This document shows positions 32,868 through 40,884 of a DNA stretch of 64,000 bases, piece by piece. This stretch comes from Morganella morganii_D. GTDB taxonomy: Bacteria; Pseudomonadota; Gammaproteobacteria; Enterobacterales; Enterobacteriaceae. The stretch covers positions 1,798,001 through 1,862,000 of the forward strand of contig CP173058.1 in assembly GCA_044772875.1 (NCBI GenBank), in the 5' to 3' direction. The notes beneath the pieces were generated by a model, which worked only from the letters and a program-made list of their open reading frames with translations, searched no databases and was not told the origin of the DNA. Within the stretch, counting starts at the first letter, position 1. Every line of letters starts with the position of its first letter. The position numbers were made by a program, and so were the translations under genes.

Positions 32868-33003
32868 AGTCAGTATTGGGATTGGTGAATGCGAGATGCT
32901 GACTCGCTACGAGAAAGAGCAGTGATACGACCCATTCCCACATTGTGGACTGCATGGGAAGCATGGGAGATCAGCGCCCTGCCACCAATCACCAATACTG
33001 ACT
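32868..33003. repeat. Long-range inverted repeat upstream of clamp-like gene
   Basis: The left arm AGTCAGTATTGGGATTGGTG (32868-32887) is matched by CACCAATCACCAATACTGACT-type sequence at 32983-33003, with one short bulge. The arms are about 95 bases apart. The sequence inside has no convincing gene. Confidence 0.6.
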
Positions 33004-33042
33004 AACACCCCGCAGCGGGGATAACTATTAACAGGAGTGCGC

Positions 33043-33588
33043 ATGCAATTGAGAATAGACAAAGCAACGCTTCTGGCTGTCATGGAGTGCATGGCGGTAA
33101 GAGATGTTCGCTATTACATCTGCGGAATCTGCTTCCTTCCAAATGGAAATGTGGCGGGTACTGACGGGCACATGCTTGCTTTCGGTGAGCATGATAACCA
33201 GATTGACCACGAAGTTATCCTGTCTGTCGGGAAGCTACCTACCAAAACATTTGATTATGCGGTTTTTGATACAGACGCAGGCATTGTGAAACTTCTGACC
33301 GATGAAGAAGTAACCGTTGGTGTCACGCTTTGCGGTGTCATTGATGGTAAATATCCGGATGTTTCCAGGGTAATGAGAAATGCAAGAAACGCCGATGAAC
33401 AACTGCCATCAAAAATAGGATTTAACGCCGGATACATGGCGAAGCTGGAAAAAATAGCCAAATACGTTAATCCGAAACTTCCTGCACTTCAAATTCAGGT
33501 GAAGACGGCATGTGACGCGGTTATTTGCGACATCGTAAACCCACATAAAACACCTGTGTCGGTATTGATTATGCCGATGCGGATTTAA
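33043..33588 (+). CDS. Sliding-clamp-like phage protein
   Basis: The start is ATG 33043 with AGGAG six bases upstream (a GTG six bases earlier is less likely). The 181-residue product resembles part of DNA polymerase III beta: MQLRIDKATLLAVMECMA, GNVAGTDGHMLAFG (compare TDGHRL in DnaN), VIDGKYPDVSRVM and a C-terminal VSVLIMPMRI resembling the DnaN end. At half the clamp length it would need to oligomerise or act as a decoy. It is placed among early genes near the recombination module. Confidence 0.7.
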   Translation: MQLRIDKATLLAVMECMAVRDVRYYICGICFLPNGNVAGTDGHMLAFGEHDNQIDHEVILSVGKLPTKTFDYAVFDTDAGIVKLLTDEEVTVGVTLCGVIDGKYPDVSRVMRNARNADEQLPSKIGFNAGYMAKLEKIAKYVNPKLPALQIQVKTACDAVICDIVNPHKTPVSVLIMPMRI

Positions 33589-33631
33589 TTATCAAACATC
33601 ACATAGCACAGGGAAGTGCATAGGAGGAAGT

Positions 33632-33841
33632 ATGACAGAAGAATACGAACACGCATCAATACGTGTAGAAATGGCGAGTGATGCGACTATCAGAGATTAT
33701 TTTGCAGCCAAAGCCATGCAAGGTTTTTTTGCATCAGGCTCAAAAGCAAACATCGGAACAAGATATAGCGAAGAGATGGAGTACCTTGCTATTGCGTTCT
33801 ACTCAATGGCAGACGCAATGCTCAGAGCAAGGGAGAAATAA
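33632..33841 (+). CDS. Hypothetical early protein, 69 aa
   Basis: GGAGGAAGT precedes the ATG. The product (MTEEYEHASIRVEMASDATIRDYFAAKAMQGFFAS) is a small helical protein with a pattern often seen in phage early regions (DYFAAKAMQ, YSMADAML). The function is unknown. Confidence 0.65.
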   Translation: MTEEYEHASIRVEMASDATIRDYFAAKAMQGFFASGSKANIGTRYSEEMEYLAIAFYSMADAMLRAREK

Positions 33842-33842
33842 C

Positions 33843-34178
33843 ATGGAATTTAAAGGCACTCCGGGGCCATGGAAAGCAATAGAGCGTTACGTGGACTCAA
33901 CAGACGTTGTGGATAGTAATGGCTTCAATCATGTGGAAGTAACAAACCTTGCGGTCTTGTCTGACTGGGAGGAAAAAGGCTACGCCCACTGGAGCGATTC
34001 AGAAAAAGCCCACAGGGAAATCCCTCGGGAAGAGCAGAGAGCTAATGCCCGCCTAATTGCAGCAGCGCCGGACTTGCTTAATGCGTTGATTAATTTGATT
34101 GAGTACTGGAAGCTGGAAGAAACTGCGGAAGCCCATGCGGCAATGATTGCAATCAACAAAGCACTCGGCCGCGAATAG
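33843..34178 (+). CDS. Hypothetical early protein, 111 aa
   Basis: The start is ATG 33843 (MEFKGTPGPWKAIERYVD), one base after the upstream stop. The N-terminal 'GTPGPW' and the later ANARLIAAAPDLLNAL are hallmark segments of a widespread phage early protein type of unknown function. A longer frame was rejected because it overlaps the previous gene without a ribosome site. Confidence 0.72.
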   Translation: MEFKGTPGPWKAIERYVDSTDVVDSNGFNHVEVTNLAVLSDWEEKGYAHWSDSEKAHREIPREEQRANARLIAAAPDLLNALINLIEYWKLEETAEAHAAMIAINKALGRE

Positions 34179-34235
34179 CCGCCCTGCTCTCTTTCACACA
34201 GAAGTAACCCACCCTATAAATAAACGGAGTTAATT

Positions 34236-35234
34236 ATGGCAAACGAACTGGTCGTTATCGAACCAGCGAAAGCGCTCGACCTTTTTACAGCGCCGGACAA
34301 GGTTCAGGAATTAATAGTTAGTGTCGAGCGGGAAACCGAAAGGCGCAAAGCGGAATTAGGTGAGCTGAATTTATCCGTATTGGCGCACCGCAAAAAATTG
34401 ATATCACTGGCTTTCGATGTCACCCGCTCAAAAACTTACATCGATAAAGCCGGTAAGGAAGTGGTTGACGGACTGAAAGAACTGCCGAAAAAGGTAGATG
34501 CAAGCCGCAAAATGTTTCGTGACGCTCTCGACTCTCTGGCGGCACAAGTAAAGCGCCCGGTAGAAGAATGGGAGGCTCAGGAAGAAGCCAGAAAACAGGC
34601 TGAGGAAGCTCAGAGGGTAGCCGATGAAGAGAAAAGAAAGGCTGATGAACTCGCCAGATTGATGCCGTATCTTCATGCTGAAGCGCTGGAAATGAACGCA
34701 GAGTGCGACCGTCTGATTGCTGAGAAGAAAGCCGAAGAAGAACGCAAGCGCATTGAGCATGAGAACGAAATCAAGCGTCAGGCGGCAGAGCAGGCGCGAA
34801 TCGAAGCTGAGCAAAAAGCACAGCGTGAGCGTGAGGCGGCGGAGCTGAAAGCCAAACAGGAGCGTGAAGCTGCGGAATTAAAAGCACGACAGGAAGTCGA
34901 GGCAGCGGCCAGGCGCGAACGTGAGGCCAGAGAGGCGCAGGAACGCGCAGAACGTGAAAAGCAGGAAGCTATCGTGAAGGCTGAGCGTGAAAAGCTGGCC
35001 GCAGTTGAAGCGGAGCGGCGCAAGGCAGAGGAGGCCGAACGTGCACGGCTGGCTGAAATTGAGCGCCAGAAGCAGGAAGAATTAAAGCGCCAGGCGAACA
35101 AAGAGCATCAGCGCAAATTTAACCGCGAGGCTTTACAGGCACTAATTGCAGCAGGATTTGACGACAAAACCGCAACAAAATTCCTTGAGTTGGTAATTAA
35201 AGGCGAAATCCCGCACCTCTCAATGAACTACTAA
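34236..35234 (+). CDS. Coiled-coil protein of the recombination module
   Basis: This is a 332-residue protein. Residues 1-110 form a helical domain (ELVVIEPAKALDLFTAPDKVQELI, RSKTYIDKAGKEVVDGLKELPKKVDASRK), then a long coiled coil rich in Ala, Glu, Arg and Lys from about 112 to 285, and a C-terminal domain (FNREALQALIAAGFDDKTATKFLELVIKGEIPHL). Such proteins are common upstream of phage Bet/RecT genes; the role is not established. Confidence 0.72.
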   Translation: MANELVVIEPAKALDLFTAPDKVQELIVSVERETERRKAELGELNLSVLAHRKKLISLAFDVTRSKTYIDKAGKEVVDGLKELPKKVDASRKMFRDALDSLAAQVKRPVEEWEAQEEARKQAEEAQRVADEEKRKADELARLMPYLHAEALEMNAECDRLIAEKKAEEERKRIEHENEIKRQAAEQARIEAEQKAQREREAAELKAKQEREAAELKARQEVEAAARREREAREAQERAEREKQEAIVKAEREKLAAVEAERRKAEEAERARLAEIERQKQEELKRQANKEHQRKFNREALQALIAAGFDDKTATKFLELVIKGEIPHLSMNY

Positions 35235-35273
35235 CCACCCTATCCCACCTCGGGATATCAGACCGGAGGATTC

Positions 35274-36023
35274 ATGACACCTTCTTCACTTCCGACGAAA
35301 CTGTATCGTGCGCTGGGAGAGGTTAAGCAATATGTGGAAAAAATGCCTGATGGCGTAACCCTCAGCGACATACAAAACAAAGTACATCATTATCATGAAT
35401 TAAATAAGAAAGAGCGGGAACAACTGATTAACCATATCAGCGACCGCTCAATGCTTTTAGTCCTGAAAGCAAAAAAAGGAAAATCACCACGATTAACGAC
35501 ATTTCTGCGTCATAAAAAATACGGATACCCCAGTGAAATACCAGGGTATGAGTATCCGGTTGGCGGCGGGGTTAAATTAAAGAAATGCGGGAAATGCCAC
35601 GAAGAAAAAACTCTGGATGAGTTTCACATAAATAACAGCAGGAAAGACGGCAGGCAGGCGTACTGCAAGGAATGCGACAGCCTGAACAGCCAGACACGAG
35701 ACTGGACGGCGACAGAAAACTACGGGAAGAAAAAATCCGAGTTACCAGAACCTGAAAAATTAAATGGTGAAATTATGAGCGCATTAAAAAGCCCGGAGCA
35801 AATGAGGAAAGAGGCGGAGGAACTTATCCGCGCCGCAGAGCAGGCTGAAAAAAATCAGGCAACTGAGCAATGGAAACTTGAGTTCAAGGCAAAATTTGAA
35901 CAGCAAAAACTTGAAGTTATGCAGTCTGTGGGAATGGTTAACCGTAAGTTCGATGAGATGATAGACGCCGTTGCTCAGTTAGCAAAAGCAAGCGAAAAAC
36001 TCAAAGAACTTAAAGTTGAATGA
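35274..36023 (+). CDS. Zinc-ribbon and coiled-coil protein, 249 aa
   Basis: GGAGG precedes the ATG. Residues 1-85 look like a winged helix (LGEVKQYVEKMPDGVTLSDIQ), followed by a four-cysteine site KCGKCHEEKTLDEFHI, GRQAYCKECDS (about 106-137), as found next to HNH endonucleases, and then a coiled coil. No HNH catalytic core is seen. It may be a DNA-binding partner of the recombination proteins. Confidence 0.6.
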   Translation: MTPSSLPTKLYRALGEVKQYVEKMPDGVTLSDIQNKVHHYHELNKKEREQLINHISDRSMLLVLKAKKGKSPRLTTFLRHKKYGYPSEIPGYEYPVGGGVKLKKCGKCHEEKTLDEFHINNSRKDGRQAYCKECDSLNSQTRDWTATENYGKKKSELPEPEKLNGEIMSALKSPEQMRKEAEELIRAAEQAEKNQATEQWKLEFKAKFEQQKLEVMQSVGMVNRKFDEMIDAVAQLAKASEKLKELKVE

Positions 36024-36100
36024 CTCCACTAACCACACATTCTGCGCAGTCACCCTATTCATATCAGCATCACTCATCTTACTAATTTTACGGTAATCAC

Positions 36101-36235
36101 ATGACTATCAATCAGGACGTTTTCCGTCTGGCGCAAGCACAGGCGCGGGTAGCTATACGCCAGAAATGCGATGACATCTGGTGGTTAGCAATGGAATTAC
36201 TCAGAGAAAGTTACGGGAGGCAGGTATGCAAATAA
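36101..36235 (+). CDS. Hypothetical 44 aa protein
   Basis: The product (MTINQDVFRLAQAQARVAIRQ) is a short helical protein ending ESYGRQVCK. It overlaps the start of the next gene by ten bases. No ribosome site better than a weak GG is seen and no family is known. Confidence 0.4.
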   Translation: MTINQDVFRLAQAQARVAIRQKCDDIWWLAMELLRESYGRQVCK

Positions 36236-36471
36236 CTTGCGATCATTTCAGCGTTTCCAGCAGAACCGGCGAGTCGGTAATCACTACCCACGGACGGACA
36301 TTTATCAACGGACTTGATTCAGAGGCTATAGGAAATAGCGATGCCGACATACAGGAGTTAGTCGGTAACTGGCTGCGGAGCATGGATGAGCAATCAGTCG
36401 TTGAGACGCTACGGAAAGCAGATTTCGACATGGATGTTATCGCACAGCTTGCAGGAAGGAGCGCAGCATGA
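36226..36471 (+). CDS. Hypothetical early protein, 81 aa
   Basis: The start is ATG 36226 (MQITCDHFSVSSRTGESVI) with GGGAGG upstream. The product has a beta-rich start and an acidic helical end. It overlaps the next gene by four bases, and the block leads into bet. Confidence 0.62.
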   Translation: MQITCDHFSVSSRTGESVITTHGRTFINGLDSEAIGNSDADIQELVGNWLRSMDEQSVVETLRKADFDMDVIAQLAGRSAA

Positions 36472-36677
36472 ACGCATACGCAGCACAGGATGCTCAGGAA
36501 GAGCGACGGCTGGAGCATGCAGCGTGGCAGGATGCCGTAGACACGGAAGTTCAGCAGATAACGTCGGATGTTTTCTTTGGTATAGACCAGTCAATTTTAG
36601 ACAAATTCAGTGACGATGCGCAGGACGCGCTTTTTAACTCGCTGTGTAAACAAATAAAAAGGAGATTCTTTTCATGA
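36468..36677 (+). CDS. Hypothetical early protein, 69 aa
   Basis: The product (MNAYAAQDAQEERRLEHAAWQ) is acidic and helical, ending IKRRFFS. It overlaps the genes on both sides by four bases (ATGA), so it is translated together with bet. No family was recognised. Confidence 0.62.
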   Translation: MNAYAAQDAQEERRLEHAAWQDAVDTEVQQITSDVFFGIDQSILDKFSDDAQDALFNSLCKQIKRRFFS

Positions 36678-37411
36678 GTAACTCACTGGTGTCGATGGCT
36701 GGCTCTCTCGCCCAAAAGCTTGATCTGGCAATCGACGAGAAAGACCTGATTAACACGCTGCGGTCTACGGCATTCAAGGCTGAGGCCACAGACCAACAGT
36801 TTCTTGCGCTTCTCATTGTCGCCAATCAGTACAACCTGAATCCGTGGACAAAAGAGATTTACGCTTTCCCGGACAGGACGGGGATCGTTCCTGTTGTCGG
36901 CGTTGACGGATGGGCGCGGATCATCAACGGCAACAAAAATTTTGACGGCATGGAATTCGAAATGGATGACGAATCGTGCACATGCAAAATTTACCGCAAA
37001 GACCGGAATCACCCGACATCAGTAACGGAATACATGAGTGAATGTAATCGCGGAACCCAGCCGTGGAAATCTCACCCTAAACGCATGCTGCGGCATAAGG
37101 CCATGATTCAGTGTGCGCGTCTGGCATTCGGTTTTGCTGGCATTTACGACCAGGATGAAGCTGAGCGCATCACAGAAAATACACCGGCTGGGGTTATCAA
37201 CGGACAGGAGAGCCATGAAAACCGGCCTGAGCTCATCGCGCGCTGTGAAGGGGCTGCAAAAAACGGAATGGAAGCATTTAAGCAGCTGTGGACAGAGCTT
37301 ACCCCCGAAGAAAGGACGATCATCGGGTCAGCAGATAAAGAGCGAATCAAAAATAGTATCGCCATTGATGCCGAATACACTGAGGTGACAGATGGAGCAG
37401 AGAACGGATGA
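36674..37411 (+). CDS. bet: Bet single-strand annealing protein (Red-beta family)
   Basis: This is a 245-residue Red-beta type protein: LINTLRSTAFKAEATDQQFLALLIVANQYNLNPWTKEIYAFPD, then GIVPVVGVDGWARIINGNKNFDGMEF and MLRHKAMIQCARLAFGFAGIYDQDEAERI. It anneals single strands to promote recombination and partners with the exonuclease that starts inside its 3' end. Confidence 0.93.
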   Translation: MSNSLVSMAGSLAQKLDLAIDEKDLINTLRSTAFKAEATDQQFLALLIVANQYNLNPWTKEIYAFPDRTGIVPVVGVDGWARIINGNKNFDGMEFEMDDESCTCKIYRKDRNHPTSVTEYMSECNRGTQPWKSHPKRMLRHKAMIQCARLAFGFAGIYDQDEAERITENTPAGVINGQESHENRPELIARCEGAAKNGMEAFKQLWTELTPEERTIIGSADKERIKNSIAIDAEYTEVTDGAENG

Positions 37412-37988
37412 GTGGTTTGCGGCCAGGCTAGGGAAAGTCACGGCAAGCAATATTGCAAAAGTAATGGCGAAAGGCGGCGGAGCGACAAGGAAGAATTATA
37501 TGGCTCAGCTGGTTTGCGAAACGCTGACAGGTCAGAAGGAAGATACCTTTAAATCAGCAAGCATGGAGCGTGGTAACGAGCTTGAGGCGGTGGCAAGGGA
37601 AATGTACTGCCTCAACGAATTCGATGCCACGGTAACGGAAACCGGCTTTATTCAGCACCCCACCATTGAGCTTTTCGGCGCCAGCCCGGACGGCCTTGTA
37701 AACGATGACGGATTAATCGAAATCAAGTGCCCGAACACAGCAACTCATATTGAGACCATAAAAACAGGAAAGCCAAAGCGTGAATATCTTCTTCAGATGC
37801 ACGGACAGATGATGTGCACCGGACGCAGATGGTGTGACTTCGTCAGCTATGACAACCGGCTTCCGGAAAATCTCGCCTATTTCAAAACGCGGATTGTTTT
37901 TGATGAAGGCCTTGCCAGTGAAATAGAAACGGAAATTCGCGAATTCACGAAAGAGCTCAGGGAAGAAATCGAATTTTTAACCAAATAA
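37392..37988 (+). CDS. YqaJ-type viral exonuclease (Red-alpha-like)
   Basis: This is a 198-residue exonuclease with the YqaJ pattern: RTDEWFAARLGKVTASNIAKVM, MERGNELEAVAREMY, and the catalytic ASPDGLV / IEIKCP (Asp and E-x-K). It resects double-strand ends for Bet. It starts 20 bases inside bet with GAGGTGA upstream. Confidence 0.93.
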   Translation: MEQRTDEWFAARLGKVTASNIAKVMAKGGGATRKNYMAQLVCETLTGQKEDTFKSASMERGNELEAVAREMYCLNEFDATVTETGFIQHPTIELFGASPDGLVNDDGLIEIKCPNTATHIETIKTGKPKREYLLQMHGQMMCTGRRWCDFVSYDNRLPENLAYFKTRIVFDEGLASEIETEIREFTKELREEIEFLTK

Positions 37989-38044
37989 CCCCACCGTTTC
38001 AGGATGAAGCGTAATGCAGGGATGCTGAGATAAGGAGAGTAATG

Positions 38045-38248
38045 ATGGAAATTACACTGACAACAAAACAAATAATGGCTATGGCTAATTTTGCCGGGCT
38101 GAAAGTAGACCTGCACGGATTAGATGCTGACGACGAAACGGAATACACCATTGATACTGACTTTGACGTTACTTTTAATGGCGAAAATAAGCGTGTGACT
38201 ATTTTTTATTGCACTGAATATCCGGATGAGGGAGCGGTTGAAATATAA
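38045..38248 (+). CDS. Hypothetical early protein, 67 aa
   Basis: Two ATGs are adjacent (38042 and 38045); the second has better spacing from AGGAG. The product (MEITLTTKQIMAMANFAGLKVDL) is acidic. The C-terminal half, with DTDFDVTFNGENKRVTIFYCTEYPDEG, is beta-rich. No family is known. Confidence 0.6.
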   Translation: MEITLTTKQIMAMANFAGLKVDLHGLDADDETEYTIDTDFDVTFNGENKRVTIFYCTEYPDEGAVEI

Positions 38249-38289
38249 CTGCATTGACCGGCAGGGATGCTGATAACAGAGGAATGAAT

Positions 38290-38967
38290 ATGAAAGAGCA
38301 CGGAATAATTTTTAACACCGAGATGATACGCGCCATTCTCGATGGCAGGAAGACGCAGACACGTCGGATTGTTAAATCAGTTCCGACCACTCACAACTTT
38401 CACGGCTGGATTATGTCCAGTACATGCGCGAAAGATGAAGGTAAAGCGTGCTGGGCTATCGGTAATTCACCGTTACTCAAAGACCCGATTCGCCTTAAAT
38501 GCCCATTTGGGCAACCTGGTGATCGGCTTTATGTCAGAGAACAGTTCTCTCGCCTTGAATCATTTGGTTTCTTTGATTCCGCAGTGCCTTATGAGGTTCC
38601 TGATTTCTGGTACTGGGCTGATGGTGACCCAGAATGGGGTAACTGGACAAAACCGCAATCAGGCGCAGTCATGCCACGTAACGCCAGCAGAATCAGCCTA
38701 GAAGTAACCGCCGTTCGCGTTGAGCGGTTACGTGACGCTGACAATATGACTCTGCTTGATGAATTGGGAGACATGCTAGATGACTGCTACAGCGTCGCTG
38801 GGCGGGCATTTAACCACGCTGAACATTACGATATTGCTGGCATCGACGTTGGCATGATGCCAGAAATGCACGGGTTTAAAGCGTGGTGGGACAAAGTAAA
38901 TGGCAGTGGGAGTTTCGACTCCAACCCGTGGGTATGGGTTATCGAATTTAAGCAGATTCAGGGGTGA
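38290..38967 (+). CDS. Phage protein with ASCH-like pattern, 225 aa
   Basis: The start is ATG 38290 (MKEHGIIFNTEMIRAILDGRKTQTRR). The pattern 'F..EM..AIL.GRKTQTRR' with CPFGQPGDRLYVREQF and a C-terminal NPWVWVIEF is shared by a very common phage early family with an ASCH/PUA-like RNA-binding appearance. AGAGGA lies six bases upstream. The cellular role is unknown. Confidence 0.8.
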   Translation: MKEHGIIFNTEMIRAILDGRKTQTRRIVKSVPTTHNFHGWIMSSTCAKDEGKACWAIGNSPLLKDPIRLKCPFGQPGDRLYVREQFSRLESFGFFDSAVPYEVPDFWYWADGDPEWGNWTKPQSGAVMPRNASRISLEVTAVRVERLRDADNMTLLDELGDMLDDCYSVAGRAFNHAEHYDIAGIDVGMMPEMHGFKAWWDKVNGSGSFDSNPWVWVIEFKQIQG

Positions 38968-38969
38968 AT

Positions 38970-39278
38970 ATGAAAAGTGAATACGTGATGCACGGTCAGA
39001 TAATGCAATTTGTCGCACCAGAACCAGACCCGAAAGATATCTGTAACCTCTGTGCCGGTCATGTCGGTAAAGACAATTTAATTCAAGGACAGGCGGCAAA
39101 TATCTGTTTTGACTGCGCAGATTTAGCGAAGGTAATAGCCGATGAGAATCGGAAGAAAAAAGAAGACGAAGCATTGAATGAACTTGATGGAATTCTCAGA
39201 AATATGGCTAGCTGCTCAATGCCTGCCATTGCGCGGCAATTATACAGAATGGGATACAGAAAGATTCAGGAGGGGTGA
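38970..39278 (+). CDS. Small protein with ClpX-type zinc-binding domain
   Basis: The start is ATG 38970 with AGGGG upstream. The 102-residue product has Cys25-x2-Cys28 and Cys46-x2-Cys49 with the segment LIQGQAANICFDCADL, closely similar in pattern to the zinc-binding domain of ClpX (LIAGPxVYICDEC). The rest is a Lys/Glu helix. It could interact with ClpXP adaptors or substrates, which is inference. Confidence 0.68.
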   Translation: MKSEYVMHGQIMQFVAPEPDPKDICNLCAGHVGKDNLIQGQAANICFDCADLAKVIADENRKKKEDEALNELDGILRNMASCSMPAIARQLYRMGYRKIQEG

Positions 39279-39640
39279 TGGATATATCACGACAGCAGCT
39301 TGAGGAATATATTAAATTACATACCGACCAAGCAAAGTTGGAACAGAAATTAAAAAAGGCAAATAACGGATTAAATTACGCTGACATGGATGTGGATTTA
39401 ATGTGGATTGGTTGGATGGCATCCCGCGAAAGTTTGGATATCGATAATCTCAAAAAAGAGCGCAACGAAGCCATTGGGCATTTAATTTCTGTATTCGACC
39501 AATATGCCGGACTCGAGCATCTATTCATGTCAGCGGGTGAAAATGCATGTGAGTTTTTAGAAAACTTAGGCTACGGGGTTGATACTGGCAGAGTTTTCTC
39601 ATTAAACGAAAAGATAATGGAATTAAACAGCGACGAATAA
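39278..39640 (+). CDS. Hypothetical early protein, 120 aa
   Basis: The ATG overlaps the previous stop (TGATG) and has AGGAGG upstream. The product (MDISRQQLEEYIKLHTDQAKL) is helical and acidic, with DLMWIGWMASRESLD and GENACEFLENLGYGVD. No family was recognised. Confidence 0.62.
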   Translation: MDISRQQLEEYIKLHTDQAKLEQKLKKANNGLNYADMDVDLMWIGWMASRESLDIDNLKKERNEAIGHLISVFDQYAGLEHLFMSAGENACEFLENLGYGVDTGRVFSLNEKIMELNSDE

Positions 39641-39676
39641 ATAATCATACCAATCTAATTTGTATTACTACTAGTA

Positions 39677-39802
39677 ATGCACGGCTCCGCTGTGCCTGTT
39701 ACCGATGATATTTATACGCTCGAAGAATGTGAGAGCCGCGCAGTGCAGGCAATGACTGTGCGGAATGTTGAATTAGTGTGTGCGGAGGTGGTTCGTGAGT
39801 GA
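39677..39802 (+). CDS. Hypothetical 41 aa protein
   Basis: The product (MHGSAVPVTDDIYTLEECESR, ending AEVVRE) is acidic and helical, and overlaps the start of the next gene by eight bases. No good ribosome site precedes the ATG. Coding character is plausible but not certain. Confidence 0.38.
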   Translation: MHGSAVPVTDDIYTLEECESRAVQAMTVRNVELVCAEVVRE

Positions 39803-39974
39803 TACGTATTACATTGGTTTAGAAAATTACCGTGATGGCATTGAAATTGAACCAAATATCAAAGATAAATTTCTGCTGAAAGTTCCGTCATGGGATATGG
39901 ATGTGACAACACAAGACCTCATTGCTATTAAAAATAAGATAGAGGAGATATTACGTGATGAACAAATATCGTGA
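39795..39974 (+). CDS. Hypothetical 59 aa protein, GTG start
   Basis: GTG 39795 has GGAGGT five bases upstream, which decides the start. The product (MSDTYYIGLENYRDGIEIEPN) is acidic and ends in a helix (LIAIKNKIEEILRDEQIS). It overlaps the next gene. No family is known. Confidence 0.55.
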   Translation: MSDTYYIGLENYRDGIEIEPNIKDKFLLKVPSWDMDVTTQDLIAIKNKIEEILRDEQIS

Positions 39975-40314
39975 CAAATCAGACTTTGAGATTAATAAGG
40001 CTGTAGCAAGAGCCATTGGTGCAAAAGAAACAATAGATGGTTTGTTTTTTGATGAGCATAGAACGTATGTTATCTACGGGAATAAGTGTAAAAACTTCTT
40101 CGACCCCTGCAACAACCCGGCGGACGCGATGTCGATTATTATTGAGAATGGGATATGTATGAATTATATCGATAAAGATATTGGTTGGGGCGCATATCAT
40201 TTTGATGAAGAAAAAGGCGAGCTGGAAATTTACGATAAAAATTATTATCGCGCAGCTATGATTTGTTTCCTGATGGTGAAAGAGGCGGAGAATGAGAATA
40301 ACAACAACAGTTAA
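39958..40314 (+). CDS. NinX/DUF2591-like protein
   Basis: This is a 118-residue protein with the DUF2591 signature FFDPCNNPADAMSIIIENGICM, usual in phage NinX-type proteins. The start may be the GTG at 39955 or the ATG at 39958; GAGGAG is upstream. The function is unknown. Confidence 0.75.
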   Translation: MNKYRDKSDFEINKAVARAIGAKETIDGLFFDEHRTYVIYGNKCKNFFDPCNNPADAMSIIIENGICMNYIDKDIGWGAYHFDEEKGELEIYDKNYYRAAMICFLMVKEAENENNNNS

Positions 40315-40474
40315 AAATAAAGATGATGTTGAATTAATTGCATACTCACACTGGTGTTTATCTACTTTCATTAGCATGCAACATAAAGACTGTGCTTACG
40401 GTCGTAGTGACATGCAAGTGTGGATAGTCAGAAAGAAAAACGGGAACATCTCAGTTAAAGGGTATCGAAATTAA
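40292..40474 (+). CDS. Hypothetical 60 aa protein
   Basis: The product (MRITTTVKNKDDVELIAYSHW) overlaps the previous gene by 23 bases with GGCGGAG upstream of the ATG. It is basic at the end (RKKNGNISVKGYRN). No family was recognised. Confidence 0.5.
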   Translation: MRITTTVKNKDDVELIAYSHWCLSTFISMQHKDCAYGRSDMQVWIVRKKNGNISVKGYRN

Positions 40475-40556
40475 TTAAATAGCATAGGTGGTATATGACA
40501 CCACAGGAAGCAGAGAACGGACGCAGACGAATACAAGGGATTGCCTGAAGGAATTA

Positions 40557-40703
40557 ATGCAGTACACATCAGACGAACAACACACCGCAATACTCGACAA
40601 ATACACACCGAAATTTAAACCACTTAATCACCTGCGCTTTCCTGCCAAGAGAGTGCTCGGGTATTACGTGCGTACGTTACAGAAGGAGATGAAGGATGGA
40701 TAA
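40557..40703 (+). CDS. Hypothetical 48 aa protein
   Basis: ATG 40557 has AAGGAATT upstream. The product (MQYTSDEQHTAILDKYTPKF, ending YVRTLQKEMKDG) is small and basic and overlaps the AlpA-like gene by eight bases. A short ORF at about 40495 with MTPQEAENGRRR may be a separate leader or a decayed start. Confidence 0.5.
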   Translation: MQYTSDEQHTAILDKYTPKFKPLNHLRFPAKRVLGYYVRTLQKEMKDG

Positions 40704-40884
40704 CATTAACGATGATTCTTTAATTGACATGAAGTTCATGACGCGAGATGCTGGCTTCACTTCCAAATATTTCTACAGCCAGATCAATAAAGGCAACCTG
40801 CCAAAGCCGATAAAAATCGGTGAAAGGTCGCGCTGGAAAATGGGTGATTACCGTAAGTGGAAAAACTCTTTTTCATGCCGTTAA
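40696..40884 (+). CDS. AlpA-family excisionase/regulator
   Basis: This is a 62-residue protein with the AlpA helix-turn-helix: MKFMTRDAGFTSKYFYSQINKGNLPKPIKIGERSRWKMGDYRKW. AlpA/Xis proteins direct excision together with an integrase. It is the last phage gene on the right side, the place of xis in lambda, but no integrase gene is found beside it. Confidence 0.82.
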   Translation: MDNINDDSLIDMKFMTRDAGFTSKYFYSQINKGNLPKPIKIGERSRWKMGDYRKWKNSFSCR

